A stretch of DNA of 64,000 bases, taken from Chloroflexota bacterium (GTDB taxonomy: Bacteria; Chloroflexota; Limnocylindria; Limnocylindrales; CSP1-4). Below the pieces are notes generated by a model that saw nothing but the letters and a program-made list of their open reading frames with translations, searched no databases and had not been told where the DNA came from. Both the position numbers and the translations under genes were made by a program. The stretch is taken from contig JAJZRG010000006.1 of the NCBI GenBank assembly GCA_021802825.1, positions 57,402-121,401 on the forward strand, given 5' to 3'. Positions 42,305 through 50,805 of the stretch are shown piece by piece (position 1 is the first letter of the stretch; each line of letters opens with the position of its first letter).

Positions 42305-44443
42305 CTAGACGACCGTCAGCCGCCGGCCCTCCGGCACGTCGCGGTCCGGGATCGGCGCGAGCGACGCCGCGAGGAGCTCGCTGATGTCGGCCGAGGAGAC
42401 CGCATCGGCGGTGTCAGCGCCGCGCCCCGCCTCGGCGATCCCGTCGCGGAGCATGACCATGCAGAACGGGCAGGCCGTGGCCACCGTGCCCGCCCCCGTG
42501 GCGAGCGCCTGCTCTGTGCGCGCGGCGTTGATGCGGGTGCCCCGGTTTTCCTCCATCCACATCCGCCCGCCACCGGCGCCGCAGCACATCGTCTGGCGTC
42601 CGTGGTCGGCCATCTCGACCATCGTCACGCCCGGGATCGCGCCGATCACGTCGCGCGGCGCCGACATCACGCCGTTGTACCGGGCGAGGTAGCAGGAGTC
42701 GTGGTACGTGATCGTCCGCTGGGGCAGACCGTCGGTGCCGATCCGCAGGCGCCCGCTCCGGACGAGGTCCGCGAGGTACTCGCTGTGGTGGCGGATCTTG
42801 AACGTACCGCCCAGCTGGCCGTACTCGTTGCCGATGGTGTTGAAGCAGTGTGGGCAGGCGGTCACGATCGTGCGCTCGCCCATGCCGTACTTGTTGAGCG
42901 TCTCGATGTTCTGCGAGGCGAGCATCTGGAACACGTACTCGTTGCCCATCCGCCGGGCCGGGTCGCCGGTGCACGCCTCCTCTTGCCCGAGCACCGCGAA
43001 GCTGACTCCCGCGGCGTCGAGGCAGGTGGCCACGGCGCGCGCGACCCGCCGGTTGCGGTCGTCAAAGGCGGCCGCGCAGCCCACCCAGTAGAGGACCTCG
43101 AGCTCGCCGAGCCTGCCCGCGCGCTTGACGTCCTCGGCCGTCCGGACGTCGAACGCCAGGCCCTTCGCCCAGTCCAGGCGGGCGCTCGGCGGCTGGCCCC
43201 ACGGGTTGGCGACGCTCTCCATGCCCCGGAACGCGGGCGTCAGCTCGGGCGGGAACTTGGAGTCCTCCAGGACGAGGTTGCGGCGGAGGCCGACGATCTT
43301 GTCCACGTGCTCGATGGTCACCGGGCAGGCCTCGACGCAGGCGCCGCAGGTCACACAGTCCCACACCGCGTCATAGCTGATCGCGTTGCCGACGACCGGC
43401 GCGCGCAGGAGCTCCTCCTTCGGCTTCGCGCCCGGGAGGCCGTAGGTCGAGGTGACGCTCGGACTGTTGGGGATCAGGTCGATGCCCGCCTCGGCCGTCT
43501 CGGACATGCGCCGGATGCCCATGATCAGGGCCCGCGGGTCGAGCGGCTTGCCGGTCCGGTTGGCCGGGCAGGCGGCGGTGCAGCGGCCGCATTCGGTGCA
43601 GGTGAAGCCGTCGAACACGTCCTTCCAGCTGAGGTCAGCCAGCGTCCGGACCCCGAACGTGGCGTCCTCGCGCTCGAGGTCCATCATCGGCAGCTGGCCG
43701 CGAGGCTCGAGCTTGCGCAGCCAGGTGTTCACGAAGCTCGTGTAGACGTGGAAGTGCTTGTTCGTGGGGATGAACACCAGGAACGCCGCGAGGACGAACA
43801 CGTGCGCCCACCAGAGCACGATGAAGACGGCGTTGGTGACGTCGTGGCCGAGGCCCGCCAGCGCCCCGCCGATGGCGTTCGAGATGAAGGCGCCGGGGAT
43901 TGAGCCGAACGCCGCGGCCTCGCACCACTGGGCCACGAACTCGGTGCTGACCACCGCGGTGATGAACGCGAGCACCTGGAAGTGCACGCGGGTGTCGATG
44001 GTGGTGAGCCGCTTGGGCCTCACGACCAGCCGGCGGTAGAGCGCGTAGGCGACGCCGGCCAGTGCCGCCGCCGCCATCAGGTTCTGGAGCCCGAGCAGGA
44101 ACGCCCAGATCGCGCCCCCGAACGGGTAGCCGAGGATCGCCTCGGGGATGCCACCGGTGACGAAGTTGATGTTGCCGATCAACAGGATCGTCGACCCCAG
44201 AAACAGGCCGAAGTGCATGATCGCGACGTCCGGCTCGGTGAACATGCGGGTCTGGAGGATTGAGTACCGGACGACGCCCCACGCCCGCCGCGGCACGTTG
44301 CGCAGCGCCCGGGGCTCGACCGCCTGCACCGCCATCCACACCCGGGCATGGCGCATGACGATCAGCAGGAAGACCGCGAACGCGCCCCAGAAGATCGGGA
44401 AGACCAGCGGGTAGGCCGGCACGTGGGCGAACGACTCGAACAC
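42305..44443 (-). CDS. Membrane Fe-S oxidoreductase, ETF:menaquinone oxidoreductase type (EtfD/EMO-like)
   Basis: This roughly 712-aa protein has an N-terminal NarI-like membrane domain with about six helices (residues 1-250), two 4Fe-4S motifs (FTCTECGRCTAACPANR; WDCVTCGACVEACPV), then two CCG-type domains of the HdrD/GlpC kind (EEACTGDPARRMGNE, CPHCFNT; YHDSCYLARYNG, MCCGAGGG, ACPFCMVM). This architecture is that of EtfD/EMO, which moves electrons from ETF to menaquinone during fatty-acid oxidation. With etfBA and an acyl-CoA dehydrogenase nearby the assignment is strong. GTG at 44443 follows GAGGAGGAG; GTG at 44467 is an alternative overlapping mogA. Confidence 0.85.
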   Translation of the reverse strand: MFESFAHVPAYPLVFPIFWGAFAVFLLIVMRHARVWMAVQAVEPRALRNVPRRAWGVVRYSILQTRMFTEPDVAIMHFGLFLGSTILLIGNINFVTGGIPEAILGYPFGGAIWAFLLGLQNLMAAAALAGVAYALYRRLVVRPKRLTTIDTRVHFQVLAFITAVVSTEFVAQWCEAAAFGSIPGAFISNAIGGALAGLGHDVTNAVFIVLWWAHVFVLAAFLVFIPTNKHFHVYTSFVNTWLRKLEPRGQLPMMDLEREDATFGVRTLADLSWKDVFDGFTCTECGRCTAACPANRTGKPLDPRALIMGIRRMSETAEAGIDLIPNSPSVTSTYGLPGAKPKEELLRAPVVGNAISYDAVWDCVTCGACVEACPVTIEHVDKIVGLRRNLVLEDSKFPPELTPAFRGMESVANPWGQPPSARLDWAKGLAFDVRTAEDVKRAGRLGELEVLYWVGCAAAFDDRNRRVARAVATCLDAAGVSFAVLGQEEACTGDPARRMGNEYVFQMLASQNIETLNKYGMGERTIVTACPHCFNTIGNEYGQLGGTFKIRHHSEYLADLVRSGRLRIGTDGLPQRTITYHDSCYLARYNGVMSAPRDVIGAIPGVTMVEMADHGRQTMCCGAGGGRMWMEENRGTRINAARTEQALATGAGTVATACPFCMVMLRDGIAEAGRGADTADAVSSADISELLAASLAPIPDRDVPEGRRLTVV

Positions 44444-44459
44444 GGGTCTGGTCTCCTCC

Positions 44460-44981
44460 TCAGGCACCCGGCGGCAGGTCGCGCCGCCCCGCGGCGCGTT
44501 CGATGTCGTGGTCGAAGGGCCCCGAGAGCGTCTCGAGGGCGTGGTCGAGAATGGGCACCACCGCGTCGAGCGACTCGATGGACCCCTTGGGCGAGCCCGG
44601 CAGGTTGACGACGAGCGCCCGACCGGCGACGCCGACGAGGCCGCGCGACAGGGCGGCCATGGGCGTGGACTTACGGCCCTCCGCGCGCATCGACTCGGCG
44701 ATGCCGGGCACCTCGTAGTCCAGCACGGTTGCGGTCGCCTGCGGGGTGACGTCTCGGGGGGTCAGGCCGGTGCCGCCGGTCGTCACGACCAAGGGGTGCT
44801 CGGCCGCCGCCGCCCGGATCGCCTCGGCGATGGCCGGCACGTCGTCGGGGACCACCCGCCGTTCCACCTCGAAGCCCAGCCCCGTGAGGCGCGCTGTAAG
44901 GGCCTCGCCCGACGCGTCGTCGCGCGTGCCCGCGGCGACGCGGTCGCTCACCGTCAGGACCAGCGCAGAGCGACGCGTCAC
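44460..44981 (-). CDS. mogA: Molybdopterin adenylyltransferase-type protein (MogA/MoaB)
   Basis: This 173-aa protein adenylylates molybdopterin before molybdate insertion. Characteristic stretches are ALVLTVSDRVAAGTRDDASG, VVTTGGTGLTPRDVTPQAT and VVNLPGSPKGSIESLDAVVP. MoaB and MogA cannot be separated by eye; MoaB has this length. GTG at 44981 overlaps the moaC stop as GTGA, placing it in the moeA-moaC-mogA cofactor series. Confidence 0.9.
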   Translation of the reverse strand: MTRRSALVLTVSDRVAAGTRDDASGEALTARLTGLGFEVERRVVPDDVPAIAEAIRAAAAEHPLVVTTGGTGLTPRDVTPQATATVLDYEVPGIAESMRAEGRKSTPMAALSRGLVGVAGRALVVNLPGSPKGSIESLDAVVPILDHALETLSGPFDHDIERAAGRRDLPPGA

Positions 44982-45577
44982 CCGCCCACCGGCTTCCTCT
45001 TGCCCACCCGGCCTGCCATCCTGTCACCGGGACGCCGTCCGGGGCGGTCTCCCTTCGCACCCGACGGGCCCGCCGGGCGATGCCACTCGCCACTCCTGCC
45101 GCCGCTCTTCGAGACCAGCCGGAGCGCGCGCACCTCGACGCCGCGCTCGACGCCCTTGACCATGTCGTAGACGGTCAGCGCGGCGACCGACGCGGCGGTC
45201 AGCGCCTCCATCTCGACGCCGGTGGGGCCGGTCGTGGCGGCCTCGGCACGCACCAGCAGGACCCCGGCGGCCCGGTCGGGGGTGATGGTGACGACGAGGT
45301 CCGTGAGCGCGATCGGGTGGCACAGCGGGATCAGCTCCGACGTGCGCTTGCCGCCCATCACGCCGGCCAGCTCGGCGACGGTGAGCACGTCGCCCTTCGC
45401 CCCGCCACCGTCGATGACCAGGCTCATCGTCTCGGCCGCCACGACGACCTCGGCCTCCGCGACGGCGCGCCGCGCGGTCGCCGGCTTCGCCGAGACGTCC
45501 ACCATGCGGGGGCGCCCGCGGCGGTCCACGTGCGTGAGGCGGCGCCGCTCTGTGCGCGGCGCGTCGTTGCGGTCCAT
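44978..45577 (-). CDS. moaC: Cyclic pyranopterin monophosphate synthase MoaC
   Basis: This 199-aa enzyme catalyses the second step of molybdopterin synthesis with MoaA. Conserved stretches are LTHVDRRGRPRMVDVSAKPA, GGKRTSELIPLCHPI and TGVEMEALTAASVAALTVYD, MVKGVERGVEV. Residues 165-199 (GGRSGEWHRPAG..., ending KRKPVGG) are a basic extension beyond the usual length of about 160. moaA was not found in the window. Confidence 0.95.
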   Translation of the reverse strand: MDRNDAPRTERRRLTHVDRRGRPRMVDVSAKPATARRAVAEAEVVVAAETMSLVIDGGGAKGDVLTVAELAGVMGGKRTSELIPLCHPIALTDLVVTITPDRAAGVLLVRAEAATTGPTGVEMEALTAASVAALTVYDMVKGVERGVEVRALRLVSKSGGRSGEWHRPAGPSGAKGDRPGRRPGDRMAGRVGKRKPVGG

Positions 45578-45665
45578 GTCTCCTCCGAAGTTGCCACGAT
45601 CCTACCGGGCCCGCGGACGCGCGGCTGATCGGGTGGGCCCGAGGTGGTGTGGTCGGCGTGCGTTC

Positions 45666-46985
45666 TCAGTCCCGGTCGAGCCAGCGCAATTCGAGCTCGG
45701 TCCCGGCTTCGGCCCGCGCCAGCGGCTCCGGCACGACGGCCAGCGCATCGGCTGCCGCGAGCGCGGAGAGGACGTGGCTCCCCTGCCCGCCCGCCAGCCG
45801 GACCCGCACGCGGCCGGACTCATCGCGGACCGGGCTGCCGTCGGGGTCCCGGAGGGCCGTCACGCGCTGCATCCCGCGCCGGCCCGCGCTCTTGGTCACC
45901 GGCTCCTCGAGCACGCATCGGTCCGCGGGCCGCTGCAGCCGTGCGTGGCCTGCGAGCCGACGGATCACCGGGCGCACAAACAGCTCGAATGTGACGAACA
46001 CCGACACCGGGTTGCCGGGCAGGCCGAACAGCAGCACCGGCGCCGGGCGGCCCGGGACGTCGGCGCGTCCGAACGCGAACGGCTTGCCGGGCTGGAGCGC
46101 CACGCGCCACAGGTCCACCTGGCCGACGCTGTCGAACGCGGCGCGCACGACGTCGTAGGGGCCGACCGACACGCCGCCCGCCACGACCACGAGGTCCGCC
46201 ACCGCCAGGCCGCGGCGGAGTCGAGCGAGGACCTCGTCGCGCCGGTCGTTCGCGATCCCCAGGTCGAGGACCTCGGCGCCCGCGTCGCGGACCAGCGACC
46301 GGATGCCCGGGCCGTTGGCGTCGGGGATGCCCGAGGCCCCCAGCGGCTGGCCGGCCGCACGCACCTCATCGCCCGTCGCGAGGACCGCCACGAGGGGGCG
46401 GCGGCGCACGCTGAGCGCGGCCACGCCGGCGCCCGCCGTCAGCGCGACGAGAGCTGGCGAGACCAGGTCGCCGGCGCGCGCGATCACGTCCCCCTGGCGC
46501 ACGTCGGAGCCGGCCGGGCGCACCGCCCCGCCGGCAGGCACGGCCTCGTGCACCAGGACGGCGGCGGGCAGCGGTCCCGTCGCGTCACGGCCCCGGGAGC
46601 CGGCGTTCCCGGCAGCGTCCAGTGGCGTCGTCTGCTCCACGGGAACTACCGCGTCCGCGCCCGGCGGGACGGGGGCGCCCGTCGCGATCCGCACGGCGGT
46701 CCCTGCGAGGACGGGGACATCGCCCTCGCCGCCGGCCGGCACCTCGCCCACGACCACCAGCCGCACGGGCTCGCGATCGAGGGCTGCGACGACGTCGGCG
46801 GATCGGATCGCGTAGCCGTCCATCGCGGAGTTGTCCCAGGGCGGCAGCGAGGTCGCCGCGAGGGCCGGGCTCGCGAGCACCCGGCCGAGGGCCCCTTCCG
46901 GCGCGAGCATCTCGTGCGCACCCAGGGGCTCGACACCCGCGAGCACCCTGGCCTGCGCGGCCTCGACCGGGAGCAGCGCGCTCAT
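45666..46985 (-). CDS. moeA: Molybdopterin molybdotransferase MoeA
   Basis: This 439-aa enzyme inserts molybdate into adenylylated molybdopterin. It starts MSALLPVEAAQARVL and shows SLPPWDNSAMDGYAIRSADV, RIATGAPVPPGADAVVPVEQ, AVLATGDEV, VVVAGGVSVGPYDVVRAAF, and FGLPGNPVSVFVTFELFV in the expected order. The C-terminal domain IV is present. The ATG at 46985 gives the conserved N terminus. It is separated by 88 bases from moaC and by 91 from the protease gene upstream. Confidence 0.95.
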   Translation of the reverse strand: MSALLPVEAAQARVLAGVEPLGAHEMLAPEGALGRVLASPALAATSLPPWDNSAMDGYAIRSADVVAALDREPVRLVVVGEVPAGGEGDVPVLAGTAVRIATGAPVPPGADAVVPVEQTTPLDAAGNAGSRGRDATGPLPAAVLVHEAVPAGGAVRPAGSDVRQGDVIARAGDLVSPALVALTAGAGVAALSVRRRPLVAVLATGDEVRAAGQPLGASGIPDANGPGIRSLVRDAGAEVLDLGIANDRRDEVLARLRRGLAVADLVVVAGGVSVGPYDVVRAAFDSVGQVDLWRVALQPGKPFAFGRADVPGRPAPVLLFGLPGNPVSVFVTFELFVRPVIRRLAGHARLQRPADRCVLEEPVTKSAGRRGMQRVTALRDPDGSPVRDESGRVRVRLAGGQGSHVLSALAAADALAVVPEPLARAEAGTELELRWLDRD

Positions 46986-47076
46986 CGGCGCGGCCTCGGC
47001 TGCGGCAGAGGATAGATCGCGACCGCGTCGGCCCGGCCCGGCCCTGCGACGCGCGTTCCCGGGCGGCTCAGGGCGC

Positions 47077-48222
47077 TCACTTCCGCCGGCCCCGCCAGAC
47101 CACCGTCGCCGGGATCCGTGAGCGCATCGCCTCGGCCGCGGAATCGCGCGTGACCATGCCCGCCAGCCGCCCGTCCTGGACCACCGCGAGCCCGTCCAGG
47201 CCACGTCGCTGCATCGTCTCCATCGCGCCCCAGATGGCGTCGCCCGGCCCGACCAGCGGGGCCTGGGGGGGCGTCGCCATCACCTCCCCGGCGCGGGCGG
47301 TGGCCAGGCGTCGCGGCCCCAGCCGCCGGAGCGCGCTGACGCCGATGACGCCAACGACCCGTTCGCCGTCGAGCACCGGCATGGCGATGGGCGCGCCGCC
47401 GACCCCGAGCTGGCTCGCGAAGGTATCCACGGTCAGCCCGGGCCCGACGTGGGGGACGTCGAGGACCATCGCGTCGGCCACGGTCACGCCGCGCATCGCG
47501 CGCTCCAGCTCGGCGCGCTGCGCCAGGCCCCGCGACGTGCCGCCGACGAGCCAGCCCATGGCGACGATCAGGACGCCCAGCACGCTGTCGTCCAGGAGCA
47601 CCACGGCGAAGCCGATCACCATGACGGCCCAGCCGAGAAGCCGGCCGGCCCGCGTCGCCACCGCCGAGGCGCGATCCCGATCGCCGGTCCTCGACCAGGC
47701 GATCCCCCGCACCAGGCGGCCGCCGTCGAGGGGCAGCGCCGGCAGGAGGCTCGCCAGACCGAGCATCAGGTTCAGCACGCCGATGACGACCAGCGTGCTC
47801 GCGACCGCGTCGAGGGCGGAGGTTGCGAGACTCAGCCCGATGGCGGCAGGCAGCAGGATGGCCGCGACGACGAGCGAGACCGCCGGGCCCGACACGGCGA
47901 TCGCGACCTCGTCCCTGGGGCGTGGCGCCTCGATGGAGAGCGGCGCGAGGCCGCCGACCAGGTTGAGCACGATGACGGACGTCGCGACGCCCCGGCCCCG
48001 GCCCACCAACGCGTGCGTCAGCTCGTGGGCGAGCACCGACAGCAGGTACAGCACCGCCACGACCGCCCCGACAAGCCACTGCGCCGGTCCCTCGAGGCCG
48101 GGCGAGAGGAGGGCGGCCTGCTCCGCGCCGAGGAGCGCGACGACGCCGACCATGACGGCCAGCGAGAGCGAGATGCGGATCTCGATCCCGAACAGCGAGG
48201 CGACCGGGATCCCGCCGTTCAT
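47077..48222 (-). CDS. Site-2-type zinc protease (M50) with C-terminal CBS pair
   Basis: This 381-aa intramembrane metalloprotease has active site LAHELTHALVGRG (HExxH, near residue 65) and the second metal region in LLPALPLDGGRLVRG. About six hydrophobic segments precede two CBS domains (about 245-375), which may sense adenine nucleotides. It resembles the SpoIVFB/Rip3-like CBS type. Substrates may be membrane-bound regulators. Its ATG overlaps the DUF1461 stop as ATGA. Confidence 0.92.
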   Translation of the reverse strand: MNGGIPVASLFGIEIRISLSLAVMVGVVALLGAEQAALLSPGLEGPAQWLVGAVVAVLYLLSVLAHELTHALVGRGRGVATSVIVLNLVGGLAPLSIEAPRPRDEVAIAVSGPAVSLVVAAILLPAAIGLSLATSALDAVASTLVVIGVLNLMLGLASLLPALPLDGGRLVRGIAWSRTGDRDRASAVATRAGRLLGWAVMVIGFAVVLLDDSVLGVLIVAMGWLVGGTSRGLAQRAELERAMRGVTVADAMVLDVPHVGPGLTVDTFASQLGVGGAPIAMPVLDGERVVGVIGVSALRRLGPRRLATARAGEVMATPPQAPLVGPGDAIWGAMETMQRRGLDGLAVVQDGRLAGMVTRDSAAEAMRSRIPATVVWRGRRK

Positions 48223-48923
48223 GCCGCGGCCGCCAGGGCCCCGGACGGACTTGAGCGCTCGAGACTGGCGGCGCGGCGGGCGCCTAGCCAGCGAAGCCCG
48301 AGGGAGAGCGCGACCACCGTGATGCCGACGGCAACCGTCGTCTCGCTCCAGAACCGGTCGGGGAACAGCTGCACCAGGCGGTCGTTGCGGGGGTCGAACT
48401 GCCAGTTGCCGCCCGGGAAGAAGATCTCGTGGAACATCGCGAACGCCTGGTCGAAGACCAGCACTCCGATCCCGCCGCCCACGATCGTGACGACCGCGAT
48501 GACGGTCCCGCTGCGTGCGAGGCGACGCCAGAGGTGGGCCCGGGCAGGGCGGCCACGGGTCAGCAGGAACGCGATGGCGAGGACCAGCGCGCCGGCGAGC
48601 GTCACGCTGTAGAACCCCGAGAACACGCCCCGCACGTCGCGCATGTGGGCGCGCTCGTTGGGCTTGAGGACAGGCGTGGTCTCGCCCGGCAGCGACGCGA
48701 GGAAGTCGGGCGGCCCGAGCACGAGGTCGTGGAGCACCGAGTCCGTGACCGCGCGCAGCTGCTCGTCGGTGAAGCCGGTCCAGGCGGCGGCCTGTGCGCG
48801 GCCCTGCTCGAAGCTCACCCACGGCGGCGCGAGGAACGGCAGGATGGCGAGGGCGACGACCACGAGCGCGGTCGAGAGGCCGATGGCGATGGAGGCGAGC
48901 GCGCCGCGGACGGTTGGCATCAC
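48219..48923 (-). CDS. DUF1461 integral membrane protein
   Basis: This 234-aa protein has four hydrophobic helices and an extracytoplasmic loop typical of the DUF1461/TIGR01906 family: LHDLVLGPPDFLA, FNERAHMRDVR-like KPNERAHMRDVRGVFSGFYS, and FHEIFFPGGNWQFDPRNDRL, VQLFPDRFW. Function is unknown. It overlaps the protease gene and may be its substrate or partner. The ATG pair at its start gives a choice of one codon. Confidence 0.87.
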   Translation of the reverse strand: MMPTVRGALASIAIGLSTALVVVALAILPFLAPPWVSFEQGRAQAAAWTGFTDEQLRAVTDSVLHDLVLGPPDFLASLPGETTPVLKPNERAHMRDVRGVFSGFYSVTLAGALVLAIAFLLTRGRPARAHLWRRLARSGTVIAVVTIVGGGIGVLVFDQAFAMFHEIFFPGGNWQFDPRNDRLVQLFPDRFWSETTVAVGITVVALSLGLRWLGARRAASLERSSPSGALAAAA

Positions 48924-48962
48924 GCCGATGGTACCGGGTCGACGCGGGGAGCCCGCGCAGCG

Positions 48963-49397
48963 CTACTCCTCCTCGAGGGTCCTCGCCTGCTCCCACCAGG
49001 TCTCGATCGTCAGGTCGCTCGGGGCGTCCGTCGCGAGCTGCGTCGCCGCGCGGGCGATCCGCACCCGGAATTCCGGGAGGTCGGCCGCGAGCACGTCGCG
49101 CAGGCCGTCGAACCCCGCCTGGACGAACAGCTCGTGCTCGGGGTGGCCGAAGCCCGCGAGGTTGAGCATCAAGGCCTCGTCGCGCCAGGCCTGCACGTCG
49201 TTGGGCGAGGCTTTGACGTGGTCCGCCAAGTACTGCCGGCGCGTCGGCGTTTCGGACACGTCGAGCAGGATCCCTGTCGTGTTGATCCCCTGCTTCTGCA
49301 GGCGGGCGAGGTGGACGGGCTCGATGCGGGTCAGCTCGGTGATGGGCGGCACGGGCGCACGGGCCTCCGGTGGTCGGACGGGATGGCAGGCGGCCAT
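48963..49397 (-). CDS. DUF4332-like helix-hairpin-helix protein
   Basis: This 144-aa protein reads ELTRIEPVHLARLQKQGINT, then TGILLDVSETPTRRQYLADH, VKASPNDVQAWRDEALMLNL, AGFGHPEHELFVQAGFDGLR, which is the DUF4332 pattern of tandem HhH-like modules. Such proteins may bind DNA or other nucleic acids. The ATG at 49397 gives the family N terminus; upstream readings are antisense to other sequence. It is divergent from the DUF2269 gene and precedes DUF1461 on the same strand. Confidence 0.75.
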   Translation of the reverse strand: MAACHPVRPPEARAPVPPITELTRIEPVHLARLQKQGINTTGILLDVSETPTRRQYLADHVKASPNDVQAWRDEALMLNLAGFGHPEHELFVQAGFDGLRDVLAADLPEFRVRIARAATQLATDAPSDLTIETWWEQARTLEEE

Positions 49398-49446
49398 TAT
49401 GCCGTTCGCGTGACGCGGGGCGGCCATTGGCCGCACAATCCGACCC

Positions 49447-49899
49447 ATGCAGGTCTGGCTGGTCTTCAAGTTCGTCCACATCCTCGCCGTCATCTCCGCG
49501 GTCGGGGCCAACGCCACGTACCAGTTCTGGTACTCGAGGGCCGGCCGCGACCCGGCGCGGCTCGTGTGGGTCATCGAGAGCATTCGGGTCCTCGACCGGC
49601 GGATCGCCAACCCGTCGTACACCGTCGCGTTCCTCGCCGGCATCGCCACGGTGGCCACCGGCGGCTTCTCGTTCCAATCGCTGTGGATCGCCGCCTCGAT
49701 CGGGCTGTACGTGCTGGTGGCGGTGATCGGCATTGCCCTGTACGCGCCGACGATGCGCCGGCAGCTGGCGCTCGCCGCGGCTGACCCGACCTCGGCCGAC
49801 TATGAGGCCGTGGCCCGGCGCTCCCGGATGCTCGGCGGCCTGGCCATCGGCCTCGTGCTCGTGATCGTCGTGCTGATGGTCTTCAAGCCCACGCTGTAG
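49447..49899 (+). CDS. DUF2269 family integral membrane protein
   Basis: This 150-aa protein has about four membrane helices (VWLVFKFVHILAVISAVGAN; YTVAFLAGIATVATGG; ASIGLYVLVAVIGIAL; GGLAIGLVLVIVVLMVF). The KFxHxLxxxxxxG start is the DUF2269 signature, sometimes seen with copper or haem-linked proteins. Function is unknown. The ATG is 5-10 bases after a weak GACCC-type region. It is a single gene on the plus strand. Confidence 0.8.
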   Translation: MQVWLVFKFVHILAVISAVGANATYQFWYSRAGRDPARLVWVIESIRVLDRRIANPSYTVAFLAGIATVATGGFSFQSLWIAASIGLYVLVAVIGIALYAPTMRRQLALAAADPTSADYEAVARRSRMLGGLAIGLVLVIVVLMVFKPTL

Positions 49900-50360
49900 C
49901 CGCCGGCGTCAATCGGGCGAATCGACAGTCGGGCGAATCGCCTGCCAGTCCACGATTACCGTCTCGATCCGCCCGAACGTCGTCTCCGGGTCGACGACTC
50001 GACCGAATCCGAGCCCCGACAAGGTTCCCTGGGTCCCATGTTCGACGGTCAGACGACGAATCGACGCGGTGCGCTCGAAATCGTCGACTGGCAGGCGACG
50101 CCCGCGCTCGTCCCCTCCCGGCGCGAATTCGACCGGCCCTGCGGCGCAGCGGCTCTTGTCAGCGCGCCGTGCCGAGCTCGAGCCGAGCGGCCCGTATCAG
50201 CGCGCCGAGCCGAGCTCGAGCCGAGCGGGTGGCGCGCCATGCGCCCCGCAGGTGCCCATCCCCTGCGGTCCGCGCCGCTTGGCGGCTGCTTGGTGCCGGC
50301 GGTGCCAGCAGCTGCTGGGCGGCTCGCCAGGGGACCGGCGATGGACCCACCGCAGGAGCA
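49900..50360. other. Intergenic stretch with repeats and a possible gene relic
   Basis: No gene with a credible start was found. A minus-strand frame is open from about 50194 to a TGA at 49909-49911. It reads protein-like (FERTASIRRLTVEHGTQGTL, FGRVVDPETTFGRIETVIVD) and then WQAIRPTVDS, but has no start codon in a usable position. TCGGGCGAATCG occurs twice (49913-49924 and 49929-49940). A 32-bp direct repeat follows at 50159-50228. Confidence 0.45.
50159..50228. repeat. 32-bp direct repeat, two copies, period 38
   Basis: TCAGCGCGCCGTGCCGAGCT and its continuation (50159-50190) recur at 50197-50228 with one change (CCGTGCC to CCGAGCC). The copies are 6 bases apart. Each contains the self-complementary GAGCTC. 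They lie between the plus-strand DUF2269 gene and the minus-strand gene ending at 50361. Confidence 0.75.
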
Positions 50361-50717
50361 TCAGGTCAGCGGCTGCTCCTCCAGCACGACGTCCCAGTGC
50401 GCCTCGAGCAGCTCGAACCGCCGGCGCTCCTCGGCCCGGAACGTCTCTTGGTCGGGGTACAGGCGCGCGGTGATGGACGGGTCGCCGTGCTCCTGGACGG
50501 CCGACCAGTCGCGGTAGGTGATCGACACCATCACGTCCCAGCCGGCGAGGCCGTCGCCGTGGAAGCGCGGAGCCGCCATGCGGACGGCGGTGTACCGCCC
50601 TTGGGCCATCTCCTCGCGGAGGATCGGCCAGTGGTTCCTGCGGAAGAGCTCGATCCACTCGTCATGGGCGCCCCAGCGCGTCCTGTAGAAGTACTGGATC
50701 TCGACGGGATCGGACAT
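50361..50717 (-). CDS. Hypothetical protein, dimeric alpha-beta barrel-like
   Basis: This 118-aa protein reads MSDPVEIQYFYRTRWGAHDE, WIELFRRNHWPILREEMAQG, and later YRDWSAVQEHGDPSITARLY. The pattern of short strands, aromatic residues and one long helix resembles NIPSNAP/ABM-like ferredoxin folds, but no family could be confirmed. The start at 50717 follows AAGGAG by eight bases and is clearly better than upstream alternatives. It lies downstream of the decarboxylase gene on the same strand, 88 bases away. Confidence 0.6.
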   Translation of the reverse strand: MSDPVEIQYFYRTRWGAHDEWIELFRRNHWPILREEMAQGRYTAVRMAAPRFHGDGLAGWDVMVSITYRDWSAVQEHGDPSITARLYPDQETFRAEERRRFELLEAHWDVVLEEQPLT

Positions 50718-50805
50718 CGGGTGTCTCCTTGCGATGGGGCCGGCCCGGGCCGGGGATGAGCGGCGGGGCCCGGGCCTGAGTCGGGCGTCGTCTTGTGCCG
50801 GCAGC

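Noticed and set aside
42305..44443. Heterodisulfide reductase of methanogens
   Set aside because: The NarI-like membrane part and two CCG domains fit EtfD/EMO better, and etfBA is nearby.
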